Assembly: GCA_927405585.1 (NCBI GenBank)
Contig: CAKMJS010000131.1
Location: 1 to 35,819, forward strand
Origin: an uncultured Desulfosporosinus sp.
Lineage (GTDB): Bacteria > Bacillota > Desulfitobacteriia > Desulfitobacteriales > Desulfitobacteriaceae
Length of the DNA: 35,819 bases
Direction of reading: 5' to 3'
In this document: positions 14,996 through 24,395 of the stretch, one piece after another
Numbering within the stretch: the first letter of the stretch is position 1
Layout of the letters: each line of letters starts with the position of its first letter
Made by a program: the position numbers and the translations under genes
Notes under the pieces: model-generated
Databases searched by the model: none
Seen by the model: the letters and a program-made list of their open reading frames with translations, nothing else
Told to the model about the DNA's origin: nothing

Positions 14996-17020
14996 CTAAA
15001 ACTCTTCTGCTAGAATTTGATATAGTGGTGCACCTTCACATTGTTTGGGCATTCTTACACCACCTAGAACTGCCATTGTAGGGGCTAGATCTACTTGCCG
15101 AATAACTCTATCAGTAGTAAAATTTTCTTTTAGTCCTTTACCTGCAGCAATAAATATAGGAGATACCGAAGTATCAAAATAGCCTTTGGCAGTTGGCAGG
15201 CCATCACCATGCAGTCGATTAAAGCCTTCTTCTATGAAGTATACTATATCGCCAGATTCAGGGCCGTCGAAGCTAAAAATTGCAGCCTCTTTATTTCTAA
15301 CCGCTATTGAGATTATTCTACGGCCAGTTTCTTTTTCTCTATAGTTATATAAAGCCGAGATAATTTCATCTTCTAATTCATACTTATCATCAGGATCTAC
15401 TATCCCCGTGTTATTTCTGCCCTTTAAGTTGATCCAGATATGATTACCACGGGTTGCAACTGCTTTTGTTTTTTCCCAATCAATTTCCCTTAGTTCATTT
15501 CCATTTTCATCTCTTTTAAGCGTTGTATACCCTAATTCTTCCATAACCCTAATATTGACGCCCGTAAATTCTCCAATAATTGGCGGATGATTTTCTGTAG
15601 TAATTAGACCATGGTCTGAAACTATAAAAATAGTCCAACCTTCGTCTAAATATTTTAAAAATCTTCCTAAATAGTCATCTGTCTGCTTGTAGACATCCTC
15701 AAAAAAACCTTGATATACACTTGGATCGTTATCCCAGTCCTCTTGTTTTTTTGCATAATGCCAGATTTGGTGCCCGATATTATCAACATTATGAATATGA
15801 GAGAAAATCACATCATACTCTCTATTATCCATTAAATAGGTTAAACTATCTGCCTGCCACTTACAATATACATCCCAGGATGGTAGTAATGCTTTTTCAA
15901 CTAAAGTTGGATCACTCCCGCCAACTATGCCACAAGGAGGAACGTACCCTACATTTTTCATGATTTTCTCATGTAGCTGTTTAGGATGCCATACTGCATT
16001 GTTATTAATATCTAATGCTCTACCCATCCACAACTTTACTCTAGAGCCATCGGGAGCAATTTCCAAAGCTCTCAGATGCCTTACTCCTAAGAAATCTTGT
16101 TCATTTTTCTTCACTTCGTCTAGCCAAGTACTTATAAACTCATCTTTTTTTAATACCAATAAAGGTTTATCATCTTTTTTAGATTTATAAATAGCTATAG
16201 AATCATATACTCCACTTTCATTTTGCAAGATCAAAGCGGGCCTCCTTACAAAACCACCTGAAGTAAGGATTATAAACTCTTTGGCATTTAATGGAGCATT
16301 TTTCCATCCTTGAGCATCCTTAATTGGAGAATTCACAATATCAAAAGCAACCGCACCTAACACAAATAATTCACAATCTTCGTATTCTGCAATAATATTT
16401 CTCATACTCTTCCCACTAGCCATTGCTTGTCTATAATCTTCCTTTTCTGATTCCGGTTCAACATCTTGGTCCGTTAATATACAACCGGCACCCGAATCTA
16501 TACTTGCGTGGGGCTTAAATTTTACCGCTTCAAATTCAGCAGATGCCATGAGCAATATATCCCAATCTACTCCAGCTACTCCATTGTTTACAGCAGCAGG
16601 TTGAGTACCATCAACGACACTTAAATTAACACTATCTGACGTTGGTGGCCAAGCAGCGCCAGGCCAGTGCCAAACTAAGGTATTTTTTCCTGCTTCTGTA
16701 AATACATCCCACAATGGCTCAGCTTTACTCATTTTAGAGTTTAATGCGTATACGATTTCATCTAATCTTTCATGACTCTGATTAAAAAAACACGTAATGC
16801 CATGGGTATTTGGATAGGCACCGGTGGATAAAGTAGTCCAAATAGGGGGTGTAATCGTCGGAACTGCGCCGTGGAAAACTAAATCTTCTCGTTGCACGCC
16901 TCTTGTAACAAATTTCTTGATGTTTGGCAATTTACCTTGATCCATAAATTTTTTAGTTAAAGCAGGATCTAGTCCATCGACACCAAGCACAAGAATCTTT
17001 TCTGTTAACTGTTTTCTCAT
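14996..17020 (-). CDS. Alkaline-phosphatase-superfamily hydrolase (type I phosphodiesterase/nucleotide pyrophosphatase-like)
   Basis: 674 residues without a signal peptide, so cytoplasmic. Metal and catalytic residues typical of the superfamily are visible: Asp15 in LGVDGLDP, a likely nucleophile Thr57 in VPTITPPIWTTLSTG, Asp413 and His417 in HNVDNIGH, Asp469-His470 in VSDHG, and His604 in NRLHGDG. The core is interrupted by a long insert (roughly residues 120-350) not needed for the fold, which probably shapes the active site. Such proteins cleave phosphate, phosphonate or sulfate esters; the substrate here is unknown. It is the last gene of the tctCBA-type transporter operon (about 105 bases after tctA), so the imported compound may be its substrate or a precursor of it. 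Confidence 0.8.
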   Translation of the reverse strand: MRKQLTEKILVLGVDGLDPALTKKFMDQGKLPNIKKFVTRGVQREDLVFHGAVPTITPPIWTTLSTGAYPNTHGITCFFNQSHERLDEIVYALNSKMSKAEPLWDVFTEAGKNTLVWHWPGAAWPPTSDSVNLSVVDGTQPAAVNNGVAGVDWDILLMASAEFEAVKFKPHASIDSGAGCILTDQDVEPESEKEDYRQAMASGKSMRNIIAEYEDCELFVLGAVAFDIVNSPIKDAQGWKNAPLNAKEFIILTSGGFVRRPALILQNESGVYDSIAIYKSKKDDKPLLVLKKDEFISTWLDEVKKNEQDFLGVRHLRALEIAPDGSRVKLWMGRALDINNNAVWHPKQLHEKIMKNVGYVPPCGIVGGSDPTLVEKALLPSWDVYCKWQADSLTYLMDNREYDVIFSHIHNVDNIGHQIWHYAKKQEDWDNDPSVYQGFFEDVYKQTDDYLGRFLKYLDEGWTIFIVSDHGLITTENHPPIIGEFTGVNIRVMEELGYTTLKRDENGNELREIDWEKTKAVATRGNHIWINLKGRNNTGIVDPDDKYELEDEIISALYNYREKETGRRIISIAVRNKEAAIFSFDGPESGDIVYFIEEGFNRLHGDGLPTAKGYFDTSVSPIFIAAGKGLKENFTTDRVIRQVDLAPTMAVLGGVRMPKQCEGAPLYQILAEEF

Positions 17021-17125
17021 AATAAAAATTCCTCCTAATATTGTATATTGTTCATCTAAAGGTTATGATTTAAGCCTTTAGATTTGCCCAAATTTTACAG
17101 ACATTAATAATAAGCCCGATTATTA

Positions 17126-18601
17126 TTAAGTCACAAGTTTTGCTTTTTTGGTTGTTTTATATAAAGCGTATATTGTTGCAGCGTAAAATAATGCAGCTAT
17201 TGGACTGGTTATTAGTGCCAATAAACCAGTTTCAGATATATTTAGAGCCTGCCGTAAACTCATTTCAAAAATACTTCCTAATATAAATGCAATAATAAGC
17301 GGGGGAAGCGGATAATTCCATTTACGTAGAACATATCCAATTATGCCAAACAGGATTGTAACCTTCACATCAAAAATACTGTTATTCATACTATAGGCAC
17401 CAGTCAGAGATAGAATAATCACTGCGGGGAATAAATAAACATCTTTAATATGAATTATTTTAGAAAATAACGGCAGACACATTCTTGCTATGACTAAGAG
17501 AAGAAGGCTGCATATTAAAAACCCGATAAATAAACCGTTGATAATAGCTCCATGTTCCTGAAAAAGCGCCGGTCCCGGACGTAAACCCTGAATCATTAAA
17601 GCCCCTATTAATACCGCAGTTACAACATCCCCAGGAACTCCAAATGTTAAAAGTGGAATTAAAGCAGCACCACATGTAGCATTATTGGCTGTCTCTGGTG
17701 CAGAAATCCCTTCGATACAACCAGTGCCAAATTCTGCTGGATCTTTTGAACTGCGTCGGGCTTCGTTATAGGCTACAAAGCAAGCCACTGATCCACCTAG
17801 TGCTGGGAGAGCCCCTAAACCAGTACCTATAAGTGCACTTTTAAGAGTACTCTTCCATGTAGCGATAAATTCCTTCATGGTGATACTTCTGTCCTTATTG
17901 TTTTGATTTAATGAAATGGAGGACGCTACATCCGATTCTCCTCTACTTAATTTTTCAACTTGAATTAATACTTCAGATACTGCAAAAAGTCCAATAAGTA
18001 ATGGTATAACTTCAAGGCCACCTTGTAAGTTAGTATTTCCAAAAGCAAAACGAGAAGTCCCTAAAATAGGGTCAAGCCCAATGGTAGCTAAAAACAAGCC
18101 AAAACAAGCAGTTATCAACCCCTTTAACATTTGATCACCTGCACTTATAGCTACCATGGAAAGTGAAAAAAACATTAAGGCTGTATACTCCACTGGTCCA
18201 AAATTTATAGCCATTTTCGCAATAGATGGTGCAAAAATAATAAGGACTATAACACCAAAAAAAGTGCCAAAAACAGAGCTGTATAAAGCTGTACTTAAGG
18301 CTTTCTTTGGAAAACCGTTTTGAGCCATTGTATAACCATCTAAAACTGTTGCTGCAGCAGACGGAGTCCCTGGAGTATTAATTAAAATGGCTGCAATACT
18401 CCCACCATAAGTCGAACCAACATAAATTGCGAAAAGAAATAGAATCGATGGAACTGGTGACAAAGTAAAAGTAAAAGGAAGGAATATACTTATTGCCAAA
18501 GCTGCACCCAATCCTGGTAAAGCTCCAACAACTATACCAATAATAGTACCAAAAATCATATAGACTAAGCTTATCCATTCAAAACTTCCCTCAATGCCCA
18601 C
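17126..18601 (-). CDS. Tripartite tricarboxylate transporter large membrane subunit (TctA family), transporter 1
   Basis: About 491 residues, with roughly ten to twelve membrane segments. Family signatures are GIVVGALPGLGAALAISIFLP near the start, YGGSIAAILINTPGTPSAAATVLDG (about 65-90), GLDPILGTSRFAFG and SAPETANNATCGAALIPLLTFGVPGD. TctA forms the permease with TctB and takes substrate from the TctC binding protein. The start is the GTG at 18601, nine bases after AGGAGG; an upstream GTG at 18619 includes that site. The gap of about 280 bases from tctB is filled by a transposase remnant. Confidence 0.9.
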   Translation of the reverse strand: MGIEGSFEWISLVYMIFGTIIGIVVGALPGLGAALAISIFLPFTFTLSPVPSILFLFAIYVGSTYGGSIAAILINTPGTPSAAATVLDGYTMAQNGFPKKALSTALYSSVFGTFFGVIVLIIFAPSIAKMAINFGPVEYTALMFFSLSMVAISAGDQMLKGLITACFGLFLATIGLDPILGTSRFAFGNTNLQGGLEVIPLLIGLFAVSEVLIQVEKLSRGESDVASSISLNQNNKDRSITMKEFIATWKSTLKSALIGTGLGALPALGGSVACFVAYNEARRSSKDPAEFGTGCIEGISAPETANNATCGAALIPLLTFGVPGDVVTAVLIGALMIQGLRPGPALFQEHGAIINGLFIGFLICSLLLLVIARMCLPLFSKIIHIKDVYLFPAVIILSLTGAYSMNNSIFDVKVTILFGIIGYVLRKWNYPLPPLIIAFILGSIFEMSLRQALNISETGLLALITSPIAALFYAATIYALYKTTKKAKLVT

Positions 18602-18639
18602 ACCTTCATACCTCCTCACATAAATAATAGAGTTTGTAC

Positions 18640-18875
18640 ATTCAACTCATATTACATCATACCTCTTATAAGTAAGGTCGTTCAGTAACATGACGAGTGA
18701 AACAACCCACCTTGGCGTTTTTAGAAAAATGACGGAAGCCAAGGCGGGTTGTTTCAAGAGATGGAACTTAACTTCAACCACCATTTGGGCTTTATATTGA
18801 CGGATAACTTGCTCTTGATCCAACTGATTTGTAGAGACACTCGCGATTAAACACAAAGCACTCTTTGCCTTGCTC
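18640..18875 (-). pseudogene. Remnant of an IS1634-type transposase between tctB and tctA
   Basis: The minus strand reads CLIASVSTNQLDQEQVIRQY and continues with KAQMVVEVKFHLLKQP and SVIFLKTPRWVVSLVMLL, resembling the C-terminal part of IS1634-family transposases (YK-Q-VE-F-LK-P...FLK-P-R...L). The rest of the element is missing. Inside it, 18699-18716 and 18738-18755 form an 18-base inverted repeat with one mismatch. Confidence 0.55.
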
Positions 18876-18879
18876 CCAT

Positions 18880-19371
18880 TTAAGGAAGAGGTACCATCAT
18901 TAATTTTTCAAAAAGGTAATACATTACAAACGGGAAAAAAAATGTATAGATTGAAAAATTGAGCCAGTTTATTTTTTTAAATGAACTAAATGTGAAATAC
19001 AGAATACCTACTAATAAAATCGTACTTATTAAATATCCCCATACATCTAACAAAAATAAATAAACAATTGTAGCTAAAATAATAATTATTTGCCTCTCAA
19101 AGCCTCGGAAAATGGAAACTTCTTTTTTTAATAACTTTTCTTCTTTAATTTCCTTTATTTCAGACTTATTTTTAAAGAGTTTTTTAATTAGCATCAAACT
19201 CAAAAGTAATAATCCAGAGGCACTAATGTAAGGAAAAAATTCTGCTGAATTTCCCTCCAAAACACTACCACTTCTTCCCTTAACCTCCATTGGTACGAGT
19301 AATATGATAATCATAGCTAGAATAATCCACGCCAAAGCAAATATTATTTCATTTCTCACATATTTACTCAT
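18880..19371 (-). CDS. Tripartite tricarboxylate transporter small membrane subunit (TctB family), transporter 1
   Basis: About 163 residues with four hydrophobic segments, arranged as in TctB: one near the start (IIFALAWIILAMIIILLVP), one after a short loop (FFPYISASGLLLLSLMLI), a charged linker rich in Lys and Glu (about 70-90), then two more near the C-terminus. The family is poorly conserved, and the call leans on size, topology and position between tctC and tctA. The ATG at 19371 is preferred; a TTG at 19392 is also possible because AAAGGAA lies 13 bases before the ATG. Confidence 0.82.
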   Translation of the reverse strand: MSKYVRNEIIFALAWIILAMIIILLVPMEVKGRSGSVLEGNSAEFFPYISASGLLLLSLMLIKKLFKNKSEIKEIKEEKLLKKEVSIFRGFERQIIIILATIVYLFLLDVWGYLISTILLVGILYFTFSSFKKINWLNFSIYTFFFPFVMYYLFEKLMMVPLP

Positions 19372-19407
19372 TGGGAAACCAATTCCTTTCAATGTTTCAA
19401 TGTAAGT

Positions 19408-20424
19408 CTACTTTTTTTCTTTTAAGCCTAATTTTTCGACTAAAATGCCCATATTTTTATATTCAAGTTTCCAATACTCTTGAAATTTCGGACCATCTAT
19501 ATACTTTACTTGTGCTCCCATTTTGTCAGTAAGAGCTGTAAATTTGGGATCTACTACTAAGTTTTTATGTGCTTCTCTTAATTTATCCACTACTTCTTGT
19601 GGAGTTCCCGCTGGGGCAAAAACTGTTTTCCAAGAAGCCAGTTCAACATCATATCCTAGTTCTTTTGCAGTAGGAACATCTTTAAGAGTAAGAGACTTCA
19701 TTCTCTCTGGTTCAAATACTACTAGTGCTCTAAGTTGACCATCTTTAATATTTTGCTCCAATTGAATAGGGTGTCCAATCAGAGCATCAATTTTACCTCC
19801 AAGTACACTAATTGCTGCCTGCCCGCTACCTTCAAACGGTATAGATTTTATTTTTATTCCAGCACTATCTGCAAATGCCTCAGCAGCAAGATGCTGAAGA
19901 CTGGCTACACCTGCATTTCCAACAGTGACTTTAGCAGGATTCTCTTTAGCATATTTAATAAAATCTTGAATAGTTTTTATTGGACTATTTGCTGCAACAG
20001 CTATTAAAATTTCGTCTGCGTTTAATTGGGCAATAGGGATTAAATCTTCAATATCATAACCCACCTCAGACACTTGGGGTTTAATACTTTGTGATCCCGG
20101 GGCACCCAGCAAAAGCGTGTAGCCATCTGGTTTTGCACCTACAACATCCATAGTACCAATGGAACCTGCAGCTCCAGCTTTGATAGATACAATCATGGGT
20201 TGACCTAAGTGAGTTTCAATTGCACTAGCAGCAGCTCTACCCATTAGATCCGCAGCTCCACCAGCACCGAAAGGGACAATTAGTTGTACTGGTTTTGTTG
20301 GATAGGCAACTACTTTCGTTTGTGTAGATTGTACTTTTTGACCACAACCAACAATTATAGTGCTTATAACAAATAAACAAACCATTAGCAGGACTATAAA
20401 CCGATTTTTTTTGTTTTTAAACAT
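19408..20424 (-). CDS. Tripartite tricarboxylate transporter substrate-binding lipoprotein (TctC/Bug family), transporter 1
   Basis: 338 residues. A lipoprotein signal peptide ends at the lipobox VGC (Cys about 27). The Bug-family hallmarks follow: YPTKPVQLIVPFGAGGAADLMGRA, GAAGSIGTMDVVGAKPDGYTLLLG, and later DVPTAKELGYDVELASWKTVFAPAGTP. It captures an organic anion outside the membrane for the TctAB permease. It is the first gene of the operon, with AGGAGG before the ATG, and a LysR-type gene lies about 670 bases upstream on the same strand. The ligand is unknown; Bug proteins bind many carboxylates and related compounds. Confidence 0.9.
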   Translation of the reverse strand: MFKNKKNRFIVLLMVCLFVISTIIVGCGQKVQSTQTKVVAYPTKPVQLIVPFGAGGAADLMGRAAASAIETHLGQPMIVSIKAGAAGSIGTMDVVGAKPDGYTLLLGAPGSQSIKPQVSEVGYDIEDLIPIAQLNADEILIAVAANSPIKTIQDFIKYAKENPAKVTVGNAGVASLQHLAAEAFADSAGIKIKSIPFEGSGQAAISVLGGKIDALIGHPIQLEQNIKDGQLRALVVFEPERMKSLTLKDVPTAKELGYDVELASWKTVFAPAGTPQEVVDKLREAHKNLVVDPKFTALTDKMGAQVKYIDGPKFQEYWKLEYKNMGILVEKLGLKEKK

Positions 20425-20486
20425 AACTTTTTCCTCCTTAGTTCTTTAAATTAATAAAAAAGCCATTAAATTGTTACTATACTTCT

Positions 20487-20503
20487 AAATACAATAGGTA
20501 TTT
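20487..20503 (-). promoter_or_regulatory. Candidate LysR box upstream of transporter 1
   Basis: AAATAC-N5-GTATTT is a perfect 6-base inverted repeat about 65-80 bases before the tctC start codon, matching the ATAC...GTAT form of LysR-type binding sites. A TATAGT just downstream on the minus strand could be the -10 element. The LysR gene at 21098-22033 is the natural candidate regulator. Confidence 0.4.
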
Positions 20504-20837
20504 AAAAAACACCCCCCTTTCTCTACTTTAATGGTCTGCCATTATATAAAATAAACGCAATATTTATCGTTGGCGATGCCATTGAATATTCGAATAATTT
20601 ATCCTATCTATTACTCTAACTTATTTATAAGCCATAGTAAAATAGTTCGTTTGCATCCTGTTTATAGATAGCTTCTATGGCCAAATACATATAATTCCGA
20701 GTAATATTTGCAAAATCTGAATCGTTTTACTGTTTTATAATCAAATTGATACAACTGGAACTTTTTCAGTTTAAGAACACTGTAACGTAGTCTCAGTCTG
20801 GGTTTAGCCAAAATAATTTTGTTTATTGCCAGAAAAA

Positions 20838-20917
20838 TTATTCAAATAGGAACTGGCTGAGATAGGGGATTTAACGCCCGTCCCGTATTGAACTGTCTCG
20901 GTCACCTCAGAAGGTAT
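20838..20917 (-). pseudogene. Possible IS66-family transposase remnant
   Basis: The minus strand reads IPSEVTETVQYGTGVKS then YLNN, resembling the FPEGV...PVQYGP.IKA..VYLN block of IS66 transposases. Only this short block is recognisable within the 673-base gap (20425-21097), which otherwise shows no gene that I can support. Confidence 0.42.
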
Positions 20918-21097
20918 CATTTAATTGACAATTAGAGTAGTCGTCCCTGAATCATTACTTCCATCATGATTCCAACATAAATCAAAAGCCGCCCAGAGTT
21001 CAGCTTTAAATTGCTGATCTCGTAGGCGACTTGAATAGTTACAGTGGTTTTATTATATCAGGTTCATTATCTTTTCAGAAAATCTTGTAGAGTTTTC

Positions 21098-22033
21098 CTA
21101 GACCATTATATCCCTAAAATTGTTTACAATCATAGATTTTAGGGTTTTTATAAATTCCTGTTCAATTTTCGATACTTCAGTATTATGTAGTTTTATCCAC
21201 CCTATGGAAATATTCATATTATCCTTTAAAGGGATAAGCCTACTTGTTTTACATTCTTTAAGATTTTTTGAAAATAACTTACCGATGATCCCAACCCCTC
21301 CCCCATCCATAACTGCTTTTTGAAAAATCGCAATGCTATTTGTACTTAATGATTTCCTCGGATTACCATATTTACCTATATGTTCTAAAAGACCTCGCCC
21401 TTCATGTTGCTCTTGACCAAAAAAAATTAAAGGCCATTTAAGTAATTCATCCATAGAAATTTCTACTATTTTAGATATTGGTAAAGTATTTTTAGCATAA
21501 GCATAAAACCTATCTACCATTAGTTCTTCAAAAAAAATTTGATTATCTGATTTAAGTTGTTTCAGATGTTCATCTACTCCAATAATCAAACCAATATTAA
21601 CTTTACCAAAGTTAATATTTTTTACTATATCTGAAAATCCTATTTCATGAATTATTATATTGATATTAGGATGTTTCTTGTGAAATGTATTAATTACATC
21701 TGGTAATATAGTATTACATACTATAGGCTGAGCAGAAACTAATAAATCTCCAGATAATTCTTGTTTCATATTACTTTTATATATTTCTACTTCTAATTTT
21801 AGTTCCTCTATGTTTTTTAATATTTCCTCCGCCTTTCGAACAACTCTATCACCAATTTCTGTAAGATGCACGCCTTTATTAGAGCGTTTAAATAAAGTTA
21901 TGTCCAACTCTTGTTCAAGTATTTTTATTGCATGACTAATACTAGGTTGAGTAATATAATTTTTTTCAGAAGCAAGAGTAATTGATTTTGATTTAGCTAC
22001 TTCTACCAAATAAATCAACTGTTCTATGCGCAT
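21098..22033 (-). CDS. LysR-type transcriptional regulator
   Basis: 311 residues. The N-terminal winged helix-turn-helix is clear: MRIEQLIYLVEVAKSKSITLAS, QPSISHAIKILEQELDITLFKR and LTEIGDRVVRKAEEIL. The remainder is a substrate-binding-like effector domain (about 90-300). It lies upstream of and on the same strand as the tctCBA-phosphatase operon, and probably controls it. The AGGAGG site sits well before the ATG. This gene is notably AT-rich compared with the mod region, as is the adjacent Tct operon. It could instead or in addition control the TRAP operon beyond it. Confidence 0.9.
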   Translation of the reverse strand: MRIEQLIYLVEVAKSKSITLASEKNYITQPSISHAIKILEQELDITLFKRSNKGVHLTEIGDRVVRKAEEILKNIEELKLEVEIYKSNMKQELSGDLLVSAQPIVCNTILPDVINTFHKKHPNINIIIHEIGFSDIVKNINFGKVNIGLIIGVDEHLKQLKSDNQIFFEELMVDRFYAYAKNTLPISKIVEISMDELLKWPLIFFGQEQHEGRGLLEHIGKYGNPRKSLSTNSIAIFQKAVMDGGGVGIIGKLFSKNLKECKTSRLIPLKDNMNISIGWIKLHNTEVSKIEQEFIKTLKSMIVNNFRDIMV

Positions 22034-22282
22034 ATTTATTTATGCCTCCTTAAACCTAGTCTTACTCCCATGCAAATTAAATTTTTATTATTTCAATAAA
22101 TTTCATAATATTTATCTGGATAATAACATTTTTAGAAAGATTTATGCAGCAACACGTCTAGATTTGTTCATTCGATCTACGCCAATTTACAGAGGGTATA
22201 GGCTAAGACGGAAAATGTGTTGCTTCATTATACTTCACTTATTAGGGATTATCAAAAAGAGATCATCGAGGCCTCTCTAAGC

Positions 22283-22323
22283 CAAAGAACAGAGAACACG
22301 CATTGCGTGTTCTCTGTTCTTTG
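22283..22323. repeat. Perfect 20-bp inverted repeat in the LysR-dctM gap
   Basis: CAAAGAACAGAGAACACGCA and its exact complement are separated by a single base. No T-tract follows on either strand, so it is not a standard terminator. The surrounding 490-base gap (22034-22526) has no supported gene. It also holds related inverted pieces (ACTCGGCGTTTGCCGTTTGCG at about 22394 and CGCAAACGGCGAGT at about 22498), which may be insertion-sequence debris. Confidence 0.8.
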
Positions 22324-22526
22324 CACGTCAGCCATGACGGAGTTGTTTGAAATACGGTGGGGAAATTTGAACGTGGGGGAGAGGGTTACGGTCACTCGGC
22401 GTTTGCCGTTTGCGCAATCTAATCTGTTACCAAGATTTTGTTCAATTGTGTCGCCTCCATAGCAAATTTGGAAATTCCAGATTTACTATGAGGTTACCGC
22501 AAACGGCGAGTTGTTTGTTAACTGCT

Positions 22527-23816
22527 CTATTGTCCGAATCCAAAAATTCTAGGAAGGTATAGAGCGATTTCTGGAAATCTCACAACTATTATTGTACAAA
22601 TCATTAATGCTACCATATAGGGTATTGATGCTTTAGCCACACGTTCCAGGCTCAACCCTGATATTCCCATTGCTACAAATAGGTTAACCCCCAGAGGTGG
22701 TGATAAAAGTGCTAATTCATTTGTCATTACGAAAATTATCCCGAAATGAATTGGATTAATACCAAGTTCCATAAGTAACGGCAGTACGACTGGAGTTACA
22801 ATTACAATCGTAGCCAGAGTCTCCATAAACATCCCTAGGAAAAACAGGAAAACGACAATCATCAATAACACGGTGATAGGATCAGTGCTGATCGACATTA
22901 CCCAACTTGCTAGGCGTTGCGGCACTTGATTCATGGTCAAAAAGCGCCCAAACAGCATAGATACTCCAACAACGATTAACACTGTACCAGTGGCGGAGTT
23001 GGTCATTCTAAAACAATCTATGAGCCCTTTTAAGCTGATTTGTCGGTTGATCAGCGTACCGACAATCAAAGAATATACGACTGCAATAATAGAAGCTTCA
23101 ACAGGGGTAAATATTCCGCTGTATATTCCACCTAAAATAACGACTGGTGCCATTAAAGCCCAAAAACTATTCTTAATGATCGAAAGGGCTTCCTTAGGCG
23201 TGTAAACTTTATCAGACCCTTTAAAGCCTTTTTTTCTCGCTATGATATAAGCAGTAATCATTAACGCAAAACTTACCAAAAATCCAGGCACAAGACCTGC
23301 TATAAACATTCCAGAAATAGATACGTTAGCGATAACACCATATACAATCATAGGATTACTGGGAGGGATCAGTATCCCTAATGTACCACCTGTACAACAT
23401 ACACCAGCTGCGTAGTCCTTGCTATACCCTTCTCGAACCATCGAAGGTATCATTAAGGTACCCATGGCTGCAACTGTTCCGGGGCCGGAGCCTATCATTG
23501 CTGCAAAAAACATACACCCAATTATAGTTACAATACCATAGCCTCCACGCATACGCCCTACGAAAATAGCTGCTACATCAACTATTTGCTTAGCCATGCC
23601 TCCTCGTTCCATAATGGAACCAGCTAAAATGAAGGCAGGAACAGCAATTAAGGGAAACATTTCTGAAACCTTATATAAATCTAATGGAATAATCGAAAGA
23701 GGAATACCTGACATCATTAAGGCAACTAACGTCGCCGTACCCAAGGCGGCGAAAACAGGCACCCCCAATAATAACAGAGCAAACAAAATAACCCACACCA
23801 TTATGTCAAGTGACAT
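22527..23816 (-). CDS. dctM: TRAP transporter large permease subunit (DctM)
   Basis: 429 residues, about twelve membrane segments, of normal DctM length. Typical blocks are FAALGTATLVALMMSG, LIAVPAFILAGSIMERGGMAKQIVD, GSGPGTVAAMGTLMIPSMVREGYSKDYAAGVC, GTLGILIPPSNPMIVYGV and GMFMETLATIVIVTPVVLPL. DctM carries out sodium-driven uptake of acids handed over by the DctP binding protein. The start overlaps the end of dctQ by eleven bases, with GGAGG inside dctQ. It is the last gene of the ferredoxin-AOR-dehydrogenase-TRAP operon. Confidence 0.94.
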   Translation of the reverse strand: MSLDIMVWVILFALLLLGVPVFAALGTATLVALMMSGIPLSIIPLDLYKVSEMFPLIAVPAFILAGSIMERGGMAKQIVDVAAIFVGRMRGGYGIVTIIGCMFFAAMIGSGPGTVAAMGTLMIPSMVREGYSKDYAAGVCCTGGTLGILIPPSNPMIVYGVIANVSISGMFIAGLVPGFLVSFALMITAYIIARKKGFKGSDKVYTPKEALSIIKNSFWALMAPVVILGGIYSGIFTPVEASIIAVVYSLIVGTLINRQISLKGLIDCFRMTNSATGTVLIVVGVSMLFGRFLTMNQVPQRLASWVMSISTDPITVLLMIVVFLFFLGMFMETLATIVIVTPVVLPLLMELGINPIHFGIIFVMTNELALLSPPLGVNLFVAMGISGLSLERVAKASIPYMVALMICTIIVVRFPEIALYLPRIFGFGQ

Positions 23817-24324
23817 TCTTTACATCCTCCCCTTCTTCGACAACGAGTGGCAGGTTATTTTTTAAGGCCAAATAATCTGCCTGAATCACCCGTATAACTT
23901 GTAGCAGAAAAGAGATAGGAATAATAAGGAATACCCACTTTAAATCAAACGCTAGCACAGGGGATATAAGAGGTTTATCTGCCATATTGATGACTAATTT
24001 AAATCCCTGATATGAAAATACTAAACACAAGCAAACCCAGATAAAGTCAGCAAATAAAAGAAAGTACTTTTTGAATCTTTCGGGAAAAAGCTTAAACTGC
24101 GCAGTTACTCGAATATGGGTTCTCTGTTTAGCTGCTAAAGACGTACTTAAGTAAACCATATAAAGAAAGAAATATCGTGAAAGTTCTTCGGTCCATGCCA
24201 TGGAATTATGAAAAACATACCTCATAATTACCTGGATGAACAATAAAATAACTACACCAGCAAGAGCTACTCCACTAGTAATATCCTCGAAATTATCGAT
24301 AAATGATTGTAATTTAGATTTCAT
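23806..24324 (-). CDS. dctQ: TRAP transporter small permease subunit (DctQ)
   Basis: 172 residues with four hydrophobic segments. The family signature is seen in LFIQVIMRYVFHNSMAWTEELSRYFFLYMVYLSTSLAAKQRTHIRV. It pairs with DctM in the membrane. GGGGG lies before the ATG and the end overlaps dctM. It is separated from dctP by about 155 bases containing a strong terminator-like hairpin. Confidence 0.92.
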   Translation of the reverse strand: MKSKLQSFIDNFEDITSGVALAGVVILLFIQVIMRYVFHNSMAWTEELSRYFFLYMVYLSTSLAAKQRTHIRVTAQFKLFPERFKKYFLLFADFIWVCLCLVFSYQGFKLVINMADKPLISPVLAFDLKWVFLIIPISFLLQVIRVIQADYLALKNNLPLVVEEGEDVKNVT

Positions 24325-24395
24325 TTGCTAACCCCCATTTTGTTAAGAACGGTTGTCTGTCCGGAACCTCATTGCGTATTTCTTCATATTTAGAG

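Noticed and set aside
22217-22462. 81-codon plus-strand open frame in the LysR-dctM gap
   Set aside because: It runs through the 20-bp palindrome and has no ribosome site or family similarity.
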